A stretch of 36,163 nucleotides of DNA from Lachnospiraceae bacterium (GTDB lineage: Bacteria > Bacillota > Clostridia > Lachnospirales > Lachnospiraceae): the NCBI GenBank assembly GCA_015057375.1, contig SVEM01000020.1:1-36163 (forward strand). Direction: 5' to 3'. Both the position numbers and the translations under genes were made by a program. This document shows positions 1-8,505 of this stretch, one piece after another (the stretch's first letter is position 1; every line of letters starts with the position of its first letter). The notes beneath the pieces were generated by a model. It worked only from the letters and a program-made list of their open reading frames with translations, searched no databases and was not told where the DNA came from.

Positions 1-70
1 CTGTGCTTATAAGCAGTTTGTTATTAAGTTTATAATTTGTAAAATATTATATTAGCAGGAGGAATATATT

Positions 71-970
71 ATGAACAGTAATGTGTATAGCAATCAGGAC
101 ATGCTTTTATGGCTCGGATTCTTTTCAGAAAAAATGGATGTCAGTCCGGAGAAGATTAAGATTTTGAATATTTGTACAAAGAAGAAAAATGTGCTTCCGA
201 CAATCGAAACACATAAGCGTGTTATGATATTTGCAAATGATACTATGCCGGATCTTCTTTTTACATTCTGGGAAGCAGGCTTTGGCGATTATGATATTTG
301 GATTGGAGAAGGAGCTGCCGGCGGAGAGATAAAGCATTCTAAAGTGGCAGATGTGCTTAATAAAAAGATAACAGGGCCTACGGTTATATTTATTATAAAT
401 GAAAATACCAGAGAGTCATTTAGGGTTGGTATTAAAAATGAGCATTTTAGTGCGGGAACCGTGCGATACGTTGGAAATGAGATTCGTGCTGTCATCATGA
501 GTATGCTTGCGGTAGATGTTCAGGATACGATATGTATTGTGAGTGGAGAGAGTATAGTTGTTGAGACCGCTATCGCTGCGAGTGAGGGTACTGTAATCGC
601 TGTTGAAAAAGATAAAGGTTCTATGAGAACCATGCATGACAACGTAGAGCAGTTTGGTGTACATAATGTTGAGATAGTATCGGGCCTTGGAAAAGATGAG
701 ATGGGAGAGTTGCCTGTACCGAGAATAGCATTTGTGGTTGCATCGGAAACATTGGCGGCTGATATTGAAAATCTTGTTGCTATTAATCCTAATATGCAAT
801 TTATGATTTACACACTTGATTTTGATATCCTTTCAGAAATTAAAAATATCTTTAATAAGAACGGAATAGAAAGAACTGAAGCTGTTCAGATAACCATATC
901 AAAGACAGGCAAGAATGGCGAGCTTGTTACAGAACCAAGTCCTTGGATTGTATCAGGTGTGAGAGCATAA
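71..970 (+). CDS. Degenerate CbiE/CbiT (CobL)-like precorrin methyltransferase homologue
   Basis: A 299-residue cytosolic protein. Its middle resembles the CbiT precorrin-6/8 C15 methyltransferase fold: a stretch near residue 137 (EIRAVIMSML) and then a Rossmann-like beta-alpha unit (about 150-205) with VIAVEKDKGSMRTMHDN and FGVHNVEIVSG match the CbiT layout. The N-terminal ~130 residues weakly recall the C-terminal half of CbiE. The glycine-rich SAM loop (usually GxGxG) reads IVSGESIVVETA, so SAM binding may be weak or lost. The start follows AGGAGGAATATATT, an ideal ribosome site. A TATAAT at 31-36 could be its -10 box, but no good -35 is visible and upstream genes are outside the window. 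A strong terminator follows. Cobalamin-pathway descent is inferred from pattern; catalytic activity is doubtful. It could be a regulator or scaffold derived from the enzyme. Confidence 0.55.
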   Translation: MNSNVYSNQDMLLWLGFFSEKMDVSPEKIKILNICTKKKNVLPTIETHKRVMIFANDTMPDLLFTFWEAGFGDYDIWIGEGAAGGEIKHSKVADVLNKKITGPTVIFIINENTRESFRVGIKNEHFSAGTVRYVGNEIRAVIMSMLAVDVQDTICIVSGESIVVETAIAASEGTVIAVEKDKGSMRTMHDNVEQFGVHNVEIVSGLGKDEMGELPVPRIAFVVASETLAADIENLVAINPNMQFMIYTLDFDILSEIKNIFNKNGIERTEAVQITISKTGKNGELVTEPSPWIVSGVRA

Positions 971-1010
971 TAAAAGCTGCGAGTATATATGTAAAAAAAT
1001 ATTGATGTCT

Positions 1011-1046
1011 GACCCCTATTTTTTCATAAAAATGGGGGTCGTTTTT
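1011..1046 (+). terminator. Rho-independent terminator after the CbiT-like gene
   Basis: A GACCCCTATTTTT arm (1011-1023) pairs with AAAAATGGGGGTC (1028-1040) around a short TCAT-type loop, with one G-U pair, and is followed by a T-rich run (GTTTTT). It lies 41 bp after the stop codon. Confidence 0.85.
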
Positions 1047-1154
1047 GTAATTTCTTCATCATAGATACTTTTCAAGCTGAAAACTCATGAAAATCATCAA
1101 AAAATGGGGTATAAATTAGAAATTTTTTCTGTATAGACCGAGAGTGATATAATC
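1047..1154. other. Intergenic gap between convergent genes, nothing recognised
   Basis: This is AT-rich sequence between the terminators of two convergent genes. I see no open reading frame with a ribosome site and no stable RNA structure. Confidence 0.4.
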
Positions 1155-1186
1155 AAAAAAATTGCCGAAGCGTAAGCTCCGGCAAT
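1155..1186 (-). terminator. Terminator of the Ig-like surface protein gene
   Basis: Read on the minus strand, ATTGCCGGAGC pairs with GCTTCGGCAAT (stem 1161-1186) around a TTAC loop and is followed by a T run (complement of AAAAAA at 1155-1160). It lies 25 bp past the minus-strand stop codon. Confidence 0.88.
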
Positions 1187-1211
1187 TCCGTAATTTTATT
1201 AAGTTATGTTA

Positions 1212-2135
1212 TTACTCTGACATGTAATATGTGATTGACTTAATTTTAATAGTAGTTGTGCTACCAAAGTTAAAGATTTTGATAGCTCTTATAGAACCGT
1301 CACCGCCAGGATTGTACTGTGCGGCACCAACAGTCAATTTAACTTCTTTTCCGGTTCCGTACTGATTAAGTTTAATCTCAGGACTCCATCCGGCAGCATT
1401 TTCTCCTGTGCCCTGTCCTCTGTTATCAGCAATGTATAAGTTTACATCTCCGCCTTCAAGTTCGTATACGATTTCTACATGTGTATACTTGTTAGCGTTG
1501 CCTGTGATGCCACTAGGAATGATGAATCCTGTAAGGCCTGCCATAGTACTTGTGATAACACCATTTGTATATGAAACAGTTCCGCCGTTCTCACCTGAAA
1601 GCTGTGCTGTTGCAAGATTAATCTTGTTAGGGTTAGTAAGCTTAGGTGTTGGCTTAGGTGTTGGCTTAGGTGTTCTGGTAGGTTTTACAGTTGCTGTAGG
1701 TGAAGGCTTCTTTGTAGGAGCCTTTGTAGGAGCCTTTGTAGGAGCCTTTGTAGGAGCAACAGAAGCACTTGGTGTAACAACTGCTGCGCTTACAGTTACA
1801 GTACAATTAAGCTTCTTAACTTTCTTACCTAACTTATACTTAGCAGTAACCTTAGCTGTTCCTTCTGCAAGACCTTTGATCTTAGCAGTAGCTTTCTTAG
1901 CTTTAACTTTCTTTGCAGTGATGGCAAGTACTTTCTTGTCAGATACTTTCCATTTAACTTTTGCTTTCTTAGCCTTGTTCTTAACCTTAAGAGTAAAGCT
2001 CTGATCTACAGTTATAGCTTTTTTCTTAGCGTTAAGCTTAACCTTCTTTGCAGCATCGATTCCTGAAGTAACACAGATAGATGAAACTACAAGTGTTGCA
2101 GCAAGTACAGATGCTATGATCTTCTTGTTTTTCAT
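1212..2135 (-). CDS. Secreted bacterial Ig-like (BIG2-type) protein with Pro/Thr linker and C-terminal beta-sandwich
   Basis: A 307-residue exported protein. Residues 1-28 form a signal peptide (KNKK, hydrophobic core, then A-rich cleavage region). Residues ~30-115 are a very Lys-rich Ig-like fold of the BIG2 type, with VDQSFTLKVKNKAKKAKVKW and the GLAEGTAKVTAKY segment that is the family hallmark. Residues ~121-168 are a Pro-Thr-Lys linker built from APTK and TPKP repeats. Residues ~170-307 look like a beta-sandwich of the carbohydrate-binding type, without a family I can name. There is no LPXTG or SLH anchor, so retention may be by charge to the wall or to a glycan. The start is supported by AGGGGAC at 2141-2148. 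Lone gene with its own terminator. Binding specificity is unknown. Confidence 0.75.
   Translation of the reverse strand: MKNKKIIASVLAATLVVSSICVTSGIDAAKKVKLNAKKKAITVDQSFTLKVKNKAKKAKVKWKVSDKKVLAITAKKVKAKKATAKIKGLAEGTAKVTAKYKLGKKVKKLNCTVTVSAAVVTPSASVAPTKAPTKAPTKAPTKKPSPTATVKPTRTPKPTPKPTPKLTNPNKINLATAQLSGENGGTVSYTNGVITSTMAGLTGFIIPSGITGNANKYTHVEIVYELEGGDVNLYIADNRGQGTGENAAGWSPEIKLNQYGTGKEVKLTVGAAQYNPGGDGSIRAIKIFNFGSTTTIKIKSITYYMSE
1641..1758. repeat. Two in-frame 12-bp tandem repeat tracts encoding the Pro/Thr linker
   Basis: Three copies of CTTAGGTGTTGG-like units (1641-1676) encode TPKP. Four copies of TTTGTAGGAGCC-like units (1711-1758) encode KAPT on the minus strand. Both are multiples of 3, so copy-number change would alter linker length without a frameshift. 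Confidence 0.85.
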
Positions 2136-2327
2136 GATAAGTCCCCTTCTATAAAGTTTTTTGCTGAATTGTAAAAAAATACAACTCCCGTACTATGATA
2201 GCATATATAATTAAAAATGAAAATAGTTTTATGCAAAAAAACAACATAAAATATTAAAATTATTCTAAATTCAATATTTTGAATACTAAATATGCATACT
2301 AAATATTGATTAAGCTTTCGTTGAAAA

Positions 2328-2363
2328 TGAAAAAAAGGTTTTCTCAAAATCGAGAAAACCTTT
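2328..2363 (-). terminator. Terminator of the tRNA-Arg gene
   Basis: On the minus strand a 12-bp perfect stem, AAAGGTTTTCTC with GAGAAAACCTTT (2334-2345 and 2352-2363), is followed by a T run. It starts 4 bp past the tRNA 3' end. Confidence 0.88.
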
Positions 2364-2367
2364 ATCA

Positions 2368-2441
2368 CGTGCATGAGAAGATTCGAACTCCCGACACCTT
2401 GGTCCGTAGCCAAGTGCTCTATCCAGCTGAGCTACATGCAC
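2368..2441 (-). tRNA. tRNA-Arg (anticodon ACG)
   Basis: The minus strand folds as a complete cloverleaf of 74 nt. The acceptor stem is GTGCATG/CATGCAC with discriminator G. The D arm is GCTC..GAGC. The anticodon stem CTTGG/CCAAG encloses the loop CTACGGA, giving anticodon ACG. The T arm is GGGAG-TTCGAAT-CTTCT with two G-U pairs. The CCA end is not encoded. ACG is normally read as ICG after TadA deamination and decodes CGU/CGC/CGA. It is a single tRNA gene with its own promoter and terminator. Confidence 0.96.
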
Positions 2442-2453
2442 ACAACGGATATT

Positions 2454-2482
2454 ATAATAGCAAACGGATAAATGTTTGTCAA
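2454..2482 (-). promoter_or_regulatory. Sigma-A promoter of tRNA-Arg
   Basis: On the minus strand TTGACA (2482-2477) is followed after exactly 17 bp by TATTAT (2459-2454), 12 bp before the mature tRNA 5' end. The -35 box is superimposed on that of the divergent hydE promoter. Confidence 0.82.
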
Positions 2483-2504
2483 GATGTTTTTTGTTTGATA
2501 TACT
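2476..2504 (+). promoter_or_regulatory. Sigma-A promoter of hydE-cysK
   Basis: TTGTCA (2476-2481), a 17-bp spacer, then TATACT (2499-2504). The -35 overlaps the tRNA promoter -35 by 5 bp on the opposite strand, so the two promoters point away from one shared heptamer, TTGTCAA. Confidence 0.72.
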
Positions 2505-2550
2505 AACTTATCATAGAGAAAATCGGACACGAATGTAGTGAGGATATAAT

Positions 2551-3585
2551 ATGAAACCGATGCGTTTTTCGGATGATGAATTAAAAAATTATATTTTACA
2601 GGAATCTGCAGATTTTAATGATTACTTATTCAAGGAAGCGGATACAATAAGACAGTATTATTATGGACGGGATGTATATATCCGTGGTCTGATTGAGTTT
2701 ACTAATTATTGTAAAAACAACTGTTTTTACTGTGGAATACGAAGAGATAATACATGTGTAGAACGATATAGATTAATGCCTGAGGATATTATGGCATGCT
2801 GCGAGGAAGGATATGGACTCGGCTTTCGTACATTTGTACTTCAAGGTGGCGAAGATCCATATTATACAGATGATGTTATATGCAGAGTTGTTTCCGGCAT
2901 AAAAGACAAGTATCCAGATTGTGCGGTTACACTTTCTATAGGAGAAAAATCCTATGAAAGCTATTTGGAATATTATAGAGCCGGAGCAGACAGGTATCTT
3001 CTTCGTCATGAAACAGCGGATGGCGCACATTATAGCAGACTTCATCCGGCAGAGATGAGTTTGGAAAATAGAAAAAAAAGTTTGTTTAATCTGAAAGAGA
3101 TAGGTTATCAGGTGGGTTCAGGATTTATGGTGGGATCACCTTATCAGACAACAGAAAATCTTATACAGGATATAAGATTTTTGCAAGAGCTTGAGCCCGA
3201 CATGATAGGTATAGGTCCGTATATCAGTCATGAAAATACCCCATTTAAGGGCAAGGAAAACGGGACACTTGCACAGACATTGAAGCTTATAGCAATACTT
3301 AGATGTATGTTTCCGTATGCGCTTATTCCGGCAACTACTTCTCTTGGTACGATTGATCCGAGAGGAAGAGAACTGGGACTCAAAGCAGGAGCCAATGTTG
3401 TCATGCCAAACCTGTCGCCGGTTGGTGTAAGAGAATTATATAGTTTGTATGATAACAAAATATGTACAGGTGATGAGGCCGCTCAGTGCAGGGTGTGTCT
3501 TGAGAAAAGAGTGGAGTCAGTTGGATATAAGATAGTCACTGCACGTGGTGATGTGAAGAGGTTTTCGGAAGGAGATAAAAAATGA
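2551..3585 (+). CDS. hydE: [FeFe]-hydrogenase H-cluster maturase HydE (radical SAM)
   Basis: 344 residues, the usual HydE length. The radical SAM cysteines are C54, C58 and C61 in the CKNNCFYCG motif, which bind the [4Fe-4S] cluster. The following segments ([12 protein letters not shown], the YLLRHETAD region, and a C-terminal QCRVC cysteine pair) match the HydE family. HydE acts with HydG and HydF to build the diiron subcluster of [FeFe]-hydrogenase; it is known to take the Fe-cysteine-CO-CN product of HydG. No hydG, hydF or hydrogenase gene lies in the window. The ATG follows GTGAGGATATAAT, a modest ribosome site. It overlaps cysK by 4 bp (ATGA). Alternative radical SAM families such as PylB or BioB fit less well. 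Confidence 0.92.
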   Translation: MKPMRFSDDELKNYILQESADFNDYLFKEADTIRQYYYGRDVYIRGLIEFTNYCKNNCFYCGIRRDNTCVERYRLMPEDIMACCEEGYGLGFRTFVLQGGEDPYYTDDVICRVVSGIKDKYPDCAVTLSIGEKSYESYLEYYRAGADRYLLRHETADGAHYSRLHPAEMSLENRKKSLFNLKEIGYQVGSGFMVGSPYQTTENLIQDIRFLQELEPDMIGIGPYISHENTPFKGKENGTLAQTLKLIAILRCMFPYALIPATTSLGTIDPRGRELGLKAGANVVMPNLSPVGVRELYSLYDNKICTGDEAAQCRVCLEKRVESVGYKIVTARGDVKRFSEGDKK

Positions 3586-4514
3586 CATATGTTAAAGAAA
3601 GCATTACAGAACTTATAGGGAATACACCTATGTTAAAGCTTAACAGATATTCACAAAAAAATAATATAAATGATGCAACGATAATTGCTAAATTAGAATA
3701 TTTGAACCCGGCAGGTTCTGTAAAAGACAGAGTAGCTTTGAAAATGATAGAAGATGCAGAGGAAAATGGAATATTAAAAGAAGGTGCAACAATAATTGAG
3801 CCGACATCAGGCAATACCGGTATAGGACTTGCTGCCGTAGCTGCATCTAAAGGTTATAAGACAATACTTACATTGCCTGATACTATGAGTGTAGAACGAA
3901 GAAATATGCTAAAGGCATATGGTGCGGAATTAGTCCTTACGGAAGGTGCAAAGGGTATGAAGGGTGCTATAGAAAAAGCAGAGGAACTTGAAAATAGTAT
4001 TCCGAAAGCAGTGATACTCGGCCAGTTTATTAATCCTTCAAATCCTGAGGCGCATAGACTCACTACCGGACCTGAGATATGGCAGCAGACAGATGGGAAA
4101 GTTGATATCTTTGTTGCCGGTGCAGGAACAGGAGGAACTATTACCGGAGTTGGAGAATATCTAAAAAAAATGAATCCTGATATACAGATTGTGGCTGTTG
4201 AACCGGCATCTAGTCCGGTATTGTCCGGAGGTGTGGCAGGAGCTCATGCGATACAGGGGATAGGTGCCGGATTTGTTCCTGATATTCTTAACACCGAAAT
4301 ATATGATGAGATAATAACGATAGAAAATGATGCTGCATATGCAGAAGGGAAGGCTCTTGCAGTATCGGAAGGTATACTTGTAGGAATATCTTCAGGAGCG
4401 GCACTTGCTGCTGCAAAGATGCTTGCAAAAAGACCTGAAAATAAAGGGAAAATAATAGTTGTTCTGCTTCCGGATTCAGGAGACAGATACATGTCAACAC
4501 CTCTATTTTCATAG
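3582..4514 (+). CDS. cysK: Cysteine synthase A (O-acetylserine sulfhydrylase)
   Basis: 310 residues, the normal length for a PLP fold-type II cysteine synthase. It makes L-cysteine from O-acetylserine and sulfide. The PLP lysine is K48 in GSVKDR; the phosphate/substrate loop is EPTSGNTG (73-80); the C-terminal [11 protein letters not shown] and [11 protein letters not shown] segments are typical. The ATG overlaps the hydE stop (ATGA) and has GGAAGGAGAT upstream, so translation is probably coupled to hydE. No serine acetyltransferase gene is adjacent. CysK and CysM cannot be separated with full certainty by eye, but the motifs favour CysK. Confidence 0.93.
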   Translation: MTYVKESITELIGNTPMLKLNRYSQKNNINDATIIAKLEYLNPAGSVKDRVALKMIEDAEENGILKEGATIIEPTSGNTGIGLAAVAASKGYKTILTLPDTMSVERRNMLKAYGAELVLTEGAKGMKGAIEKAEELENSIPKAVILGQFINPSNPEAHRLTTGPEIWQQTDGKVDIFVAGAGTGGTITGVGEYLKKMNPDIQIVAVEPASSPVLSGGVAGAHAIQGIGAGFVPDILNTEIYDEIITIENDAAYAEGKALAVSEGILVGISSGAALAAAKMLAKRPENKGKIIVVLLPDSGDRYMSTPLFS

Positions 4515-4582
4515 AAGTGAATAAAATCTTTCTGAATAGCAATAATAATAAGGACAATATTATATTCAGGAGGATATTAACA

Positions 4583-5050
4583 TTGAAAAAAAGAATATTA
4601 GTAATCATGACGATTGCATGTATGACATTTGTGTATGGCTGTGGTAATGGTGGTGATACATCAGGAGATATGGCAACACAACAGCCTGCACAAGACAATG
4701 GCAACGACAATACAAACAGTGCCACAGGTGATGATACTACAGGAACTATGGATGATGCAGGTAATACAGACGGTGTCGATAATGCAGGAATAACAGGAAG
4801 TGATAATGGTACAGGAAACACCGATGGTGCGGGTAACGCAGGAGATGCAGGCAACACTAACGGAACAGGAACAACTGGTAACAGCGGCAACACTAACGGA
4901 ACAGAAAATACTGACGATTCATCCCGAAGCAGATCCGGAGGCATAGGTCAAGGTATCAATGATGCCGTAAATGGTGTAGAGGATGCTGCACGTGATATAA
5001 CAAACGGAGCAGGAGATGCCATAAAAGATATGACAGGCACAAATAGATAA
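4583..5050 (+). CDS. Small Gly/Asn/Thr-rich lipoprotein
   Basis: With the TTG start at 4583, 9 bp after a perfect AGGAGG (4568-4573), the product is 155 residues and begins MKKRILVIMTIACM. A longer reading from a GTG at 4517 has no good ribosome site and would bury the signal peptide. Residues 1-18 form a lipoprotein signal ending in FVYGC, a lipobox with an unusual Tyr at -2. The mature part is a long low-complexity region of short GNT/DGAG-type repeats, then an amphipathic helix-like tail (GIGQGINDAVNGVEDAARDI). It resembles cell-envelope lipoproteins of Lachnospiraceae of unknown role. It lies 68 bp after cysK and may share its transcript up to the terminator at 5062. Confidence 0.7.
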   Translation: MKKRILVIMTIACMTFVYGCGNGGDTSGDMATQQPAQDNGNDNTNSATGDDTTGTMDDAGNTDGVDNAGITGSDNGTGNTDGAGNAGDAGNTNGTGTTGNSGNTNGTENTDDSSRSRSGGIGQGINDAVNGVEDAARDITNGAGDAIKDMTGTNR

Positions 5051-5061
5051 TATTTGTAAAT

Positions 5062-5101
5062 AAAAAAACCAAGTCCGCATTATGTCGGGACTTGGTTTTT
5101 T
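5062..5101. terminator. Bidirectional terminator between convergent genes
   Basis: AAAAAAACCAAGTCC (5062-5076) pairs with GGACTTGGTTTTTT (5088-5101). The A run on the left and T run on the right make it usable by the lipoprotein gene (plus) and the AI-2E permease gene (minus). Confidence 0.92.
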
Positions 5102-5120
5102 GCTAAATTCCTATATTTTA

Positions 5121-6446
5121 TTATTCTGAATCAGAATCTTTGTTTTTCTTTTTAAATATACCTATAATACTATTTATGATACCACCGGAACTTTTTTCCT
5201 TGTCGCTAAATTCTTCATTTTGTTTTTCAAGATATTCATTAAGAAGTGACAGTTCTGCATCTTCAGGTGTAGGGACGTAATTTCTCTTTTTCATTCCCTT
5301 CATAATAAGTTCCTGCAATAAATGATATATAACTGCGAATAATGGAACACCGAAAATCATACCTGCAAATCCATACAATCCGCTAAACAGTAATATTGCG
5401 AAAAGAACCCAGAAGCTGTTAAGGTTTGTTCTCTCGCCAAGAATTAATGGTTTTATGATATTTCCGTCAGCCTGTTGGAGAATGAAGATGAATATAACAA
5501 ACCATATACATTTTATCGGATCTACCATAAGGATAAGGAAAGCGGCAGGTATACCACCAATAAACGGACCGAAAAACGGAATAATATTGGTAACGCCGAC
5601 GATAACACTTACAAGAAGAGCATATGGCATGCCGAGAATGCTGGTACCTATAAAACAGATAATTCCGATAATTGCAGAATCGACGATGCTTCCTGTAATA
5701 AATCCCAAAAACATTTTGTTGGCATATCTTACTTCTTTGATAATTTTGTCTGCAAATTTTTCTTTCATTATACAGTGCATGAAAATTCTTGCCTGAGCAG
5801 AAAACTTAACTCTGCTGTTTAATATATATACAGAAACAATAATTCCGATGAATAAATCTGTTAAAAATGAAACAGCTGTTATTACGCCGGATGAAAAGCT
5901 GCTTATAAATGTAGTTGCACTCGGAAGAATTTTGGTCTGTATAAGATCAGTAAGATTGGATGAAAGCTCTAATGAAATTATTTCAAAATATTTTTTCAAA
6001 AACTCATTATTTTTAAATAAATCCTCTATCCAAACAATAATAGTCTGATAATAACTGTCCAGGTTTCCGGCAATCGTTGTAAGACTGACAATAAGCTGAG
6101 GAATAATCAGTGATATTAATATGTATATAATAAGTGACGCAGTACAGAAACTGAGTATAATGGATAAAAAGACGCAGACGCCGTGTATACGTTGTTTGTC
6201 AAGCTTAAGACATGTTGTCAGAAAATCAAAACATTTTTCGTAGAAATTACACATTGGAACAAGGATATATGCAATTATAGCACCATAAATAAAAGGTTTT
6301 ATGGCGGATATAAGCTTGCTAAGACCAAGATCAGTATCTTTTGCATTGTATATAATAAAGAAAAATGCAATACTTGCAGCGATAGCAGCAAATAACGTTA
6401 CTGCAATATAGATATATTTTTTGTCTATTTTTCTTTTCTGATCCAT
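5121..6446 (-). CDS. AI-2E family (PerM/YtvI-like) membrane permease
   Basis: A 441-residue polytopic membrane protein. Hydrophobic segments lie near residues 12-32 and 48-68, a long one at ~88-120, and a C-terminal set from ~195 onward. The family signature is visible in GVTNIIPFFGPFIGGIPAAF, the DGNIIKPLILGERTNL segment and GMIFGVPLFAVIYHLL. The last ~60 residues form a charged cytoplasmic tail rich in Glu and Lys. Members are annotated as AI-2E transporters, but several act in ion homeostasis or sporulation, so the substrate is unknown. The ATG follows GGAGGATTT. It is divergent from the DUF1015 gene, with which it shares a promoter region, and ends at the bidirectional terminator. Confidence 0.85.
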   Translation of the reverse strand: MDQKRKIDKKYIYIAVTLFAAIAASIAFFFIIYNAKDTDLGLSKLISAIKPFIYGAIIAYILVPMCNFYEKCFDFLTTCLKLDKQRIHGVCVFLSIILSFCTASLIIYILISLIIPQLIVSLTTIAGNLDSYYQTIIVWIEDLFKNNEFLKKYFEIISLELSSNLTDLIQTKILPSATTFISSFSSGVITAVSFLTDLFIGIIVSVYILNSRVKFSAQARIFMHCIMKEKFADKIIKEVRYANKMFLGFITGSIVDSAIIGIICFIGTSILGMPYALLVSVIVGVTNIIPFFGPFIGGIPAAFLILMVDPIKCIWFVIFIFILQQADGNIIKPLILGERTNLNSFWVLFAILLFSGLYGFAGMIFGVPLFAVIYHLLQELIMKGMKKRNYVPTPEDAELSLLNEYLEKQNEEFSDKEKSSGGIINSIIGIFKKKNKDSDSE

Positions 6447-6475
6447 AAATCCTCCACAAAATATGTTATAAAAAC

Positions 6476-6504
6476 AGTTTACAACAATTGATATTGCTTG
6501 TCAA
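6476..6504 (-). promoter_or_regulatory. Promoter of the AI-2E permease gene
   Basis: On the minus strand TTGACA (6504-6499), a 17-bp spacer, then TAAACT (6481-6476; 4 of 6 match to TATAAT). The -35 coincides with that of the divergent DUF1015 promoter. Confidence 0.55.
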
Positions 6505-6526
6505 AAATAAAATATACATATATAAT
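6498..6526 (+). promoter_or_regulatory. Sigma-A promoter of the DUF1015 operon
   Basis: TTGTCA (6498-6503), a 17-bp spacer, then a perfect TATAAT (6521-6526), 35 bp before the chosen start codon. Confidence 0.8.
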
Positions 6527-6561
6527 AAGTAGGATTGTACAAATTTACAGGAGGATTAGAG

Positions 6562-7806
6562 ATGGCAACAGTAAAACCATTTAAATGTATCAGACCGGAG
6601 AGCAGTGTGTGTGAGCGTGTCGCAGCATTGCCATATGATGTATACAATAGAAGCGAGGCTTATGAGGAAGTAAAGAGAGAACCTCTTTCGTTCCTTAAGG
6701 TGGACAGAGCAGAGACCAGCTTTGATGAAAGTGTGGATACATATGATGAGAGAGTGTATCTAAAAGCAAAAGAGCTTCTTGAGGGCATGATAAATGACGG
6801 AATATATGAGCAGGATGTTGATGACGCATATTACATATATGAGCAGATAATGGACGGAAGATCACAGACAGGTATTGTTGGTTGTGCATCAGTTGATGAT
6901 TATGTAAACGGAATCATCAAAAAGCATGAGAATACCAGAGAGGATAAAGAGCAGGACAGAATCAGACACGTTGATACATGTAATGCTCAGACAGGACCTA
7001 TATTCCTTGCATACCGTGCAAATACTGTTATAAGTGAAGTTGTTAAAAAAACTAAAGAAGAGCAGCCTATATACGACTTTACATCAGTTGACGGCATTCG
7101 ACATATTGCATGGAAAATATCTAAAACAGAAGATGTTACAGCTGTAGAAAAAGCTTTTTCAGATATACCGGGAGTATATATAGCAGACGGACATCACAGA
7201 GCAGCATCTGCAGTTAAAGTAGGACTTAAAAGAAGAAATGAGTGTGGAGAGTATACGGGAGCTGAGCAGTTTAACTATTTCCTTTCAGTATTATTCCCAC
7301 ATGATGAGCTTATGATTATGGACTACAACAGAACCGTAAAAGATCTTAACGGATTATCAGAAGAAGAATTTATTAGTAAGCTTGAAGAAAATTTTGTAAT
7401 TATCGAAAAGTCAGAACAGGAGATTAAGCCTGAAAAGAAAGGCGAATTTTCAATGTATTTGTCAGGAACATGGTACAGATGTGTGGCTTCGGAGGAGCTT
7501 CTTAATATAAAAGATCCTGTAAAATCACTTGATGTATCACTTCTTCAGGATTATCTTCTTGCACCGGTGCTTGGAATAGGCGATCCGAGAACAGATAAAA
7601 GAATAGATTTTATCGGAGGAATAAGAGGACTTTCTGAGCTTGTTAAACGTGCTGATGGAGACATGAAAGTATCATTTGCAATGTATCCGACTTCAATAGA
7701 AGAGTTGTTTGCAGTTGCAGATGCAGGTCTTCTTATGCCACCGAAGTCAACATGGTTTGAACCAAAACTTAGAAGTGGAATGTTTATTCACAGTCTTTCA
7801 GAGTAA
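6562..7806 (+). CDS. DUF1015 family protein
   Basis: 414 residues from the ATG at 6562, chosen because AGGAGG sits at 6549-6554; the reading frame is open further upstream but without a ribosome site. It matches DUF1015 (PF06245) in the N-terminal AALPYDVYNRSEAYE segment, the DDAYYIYEQIMDGRSQTGIVG block, the IADGHHRAASA motif (residues ~205-215) and the C-terminal MPPKSTWFEPKLRSGMF. It is a soluble cytosolic protein. The family is widespread in anaerobes and often sits near serine-biosynthesis genes, but those are absent here. The reaction is unknown; the conserved His-Arg-rich motif suggests an enzyme. It is first in a tight run with the YesL-like, MscS and argH genes (gaps of 22, 11 and 2 bp). 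Confidence 0.85.
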   Translation: MATVKPFKCIRPESSVCERVAALPYDVYNRSEAYEEVKREPLSFLKVDRAETSFDESVDTYDERVYLKAKELLEGMINDGIYEQDVDDAYYIYEQIMDGRSQTGIVGCASVDDYVNGIIKKHENTREDKEQDRIRHVDTCNAQTGPIFLAYRANTVISEVVKKTKEEQPIYDFTSVDGIRHIAWKISKTEDVTAVEKAFSDIPGVYIADGHHRAASAVKVGLKRRNECGEYTGAEQFNYFLSVLFPHDELMIMDYNRTVKDLNGLSEEEFISKLEENFVIIEKSEQEIKPEKKGEFSMYLSGTWYRCVASEELLNIKDPVKSLDVSLLQDYLLAPVLGIGDPRTDKRIDFIGGIRGLSELVKRADGDMKVSFAMYPTSIEELFAVADAGLLMPPKSTWFEPKLRSGMFIHSLSE

Positions 7807-7828
7807 GAAATAAAGGAGATGTTTTCTT

Positions 7829-8494
7829 ATGAGAGAAATGTTTGGCAGCGACAGTAGGCTTATGAAGATACTTGGAAAAATATTTGATATCGGATATTTG
7901 AGCCTTGTATTTATTATATCCTGTATCCCGATTATAACAATCGGGGCTGCATTTACTGCGCTTTACTACACATCCGTAAAGGTTATAAGAAGAGAAAGAG
8001 GATATGTGTTTCAGGAATATATGAGATCATTCAAGCTCAATTTTGTTCCTGCGACAATTATATGGGTTATTCAGGCAGTTCTTACATTTATAATGGCATA
8101 CAACTATTATTCGGTTGTAGGACCTGAAGGCGAATCGGTTGGATTCCTTGCCGGCGCATATATTGTTATGGGATTACTTATATATGCAATATCCTGTTTT
8201 GCGTATCCTGTATTATCGAGATTTGATTTGAAAGTATCAAAGATAATTAGATTTTCATTCTTTCTTGCAGTAAAGTATTTTTATTTTACGATACCGATGA
8301 TTGTGTTGTCGCTTGGATCGATTATCGCAATTATATTGTTGGCACCGGCAGTTCCGATAGTGCCGTTACTATTTCCGACGGTTGCCAATTACCTTAATTC
8401 ATTTATGATAGAATGGGTATTTAAGAAATATATGCCAAAGGAAGAACATGTTACTGAAGATGGTGAAACTATTACTAACTGGTACAACGAATAG
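7829..8494 (+). CDS. YesL/DUF624 family membrane protein
   Basis: A 221-residue integral membrane protein with about five hydrophobic segments (near residues 20-48, 74-90, 105-125, 145-165 and 168-190). The N-terminal pattern (LMKILGKIFDIGYLSLVF followed by CIPIITIGAAFTALYYTSVK) is the DUF624 (PF04854) signature, known from Bacillus YesL. Family members often sit in sugar-uptake operons, but here the neighbours are a mechanosensitive channel and argH. An AAAGGAGAT ribosome site precedes the ATG. The molecular role is unknown. Confidence 0.8.
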   Translation: MREMFGSDSRLMKILGKIFDIGYLSLVFIISCIPIITIGAAFTALYYTSVKVIRRERGYVFQEYMRSFKLNFVPATIIWVIQAVLTFIMAYNYYSVVGPEGESVGFLAGAYIVMGLLIYAISCFAYPVLSRFDLKVSKIIRFSFFLAVKYFYFTIPMIVLSLGSIIAIILLAPAVPIVPLLFPTVANYLNSFMIEWVFKKYMPKEEHVTEDGETITNWYNE

Positions 8495-8505
8495 GAGAAT
8501 GGAAC

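Noticed and set aside
1408-2004. 198-codon plus-strand frame opposite the Ig-like gene
   Set aside because: Antisense to a gene with signal peptide, ribosome site and terminator; its Val/Gly/Leu repeats are the complement of the Pro/Thr linker.
4288-4944. 218-codon minus-strand frame opposite cysK and the lipoprotein gene
   Set aside because: Low-complexity complement of the Gly/Asn/Thr repeats; crosses two real genes.
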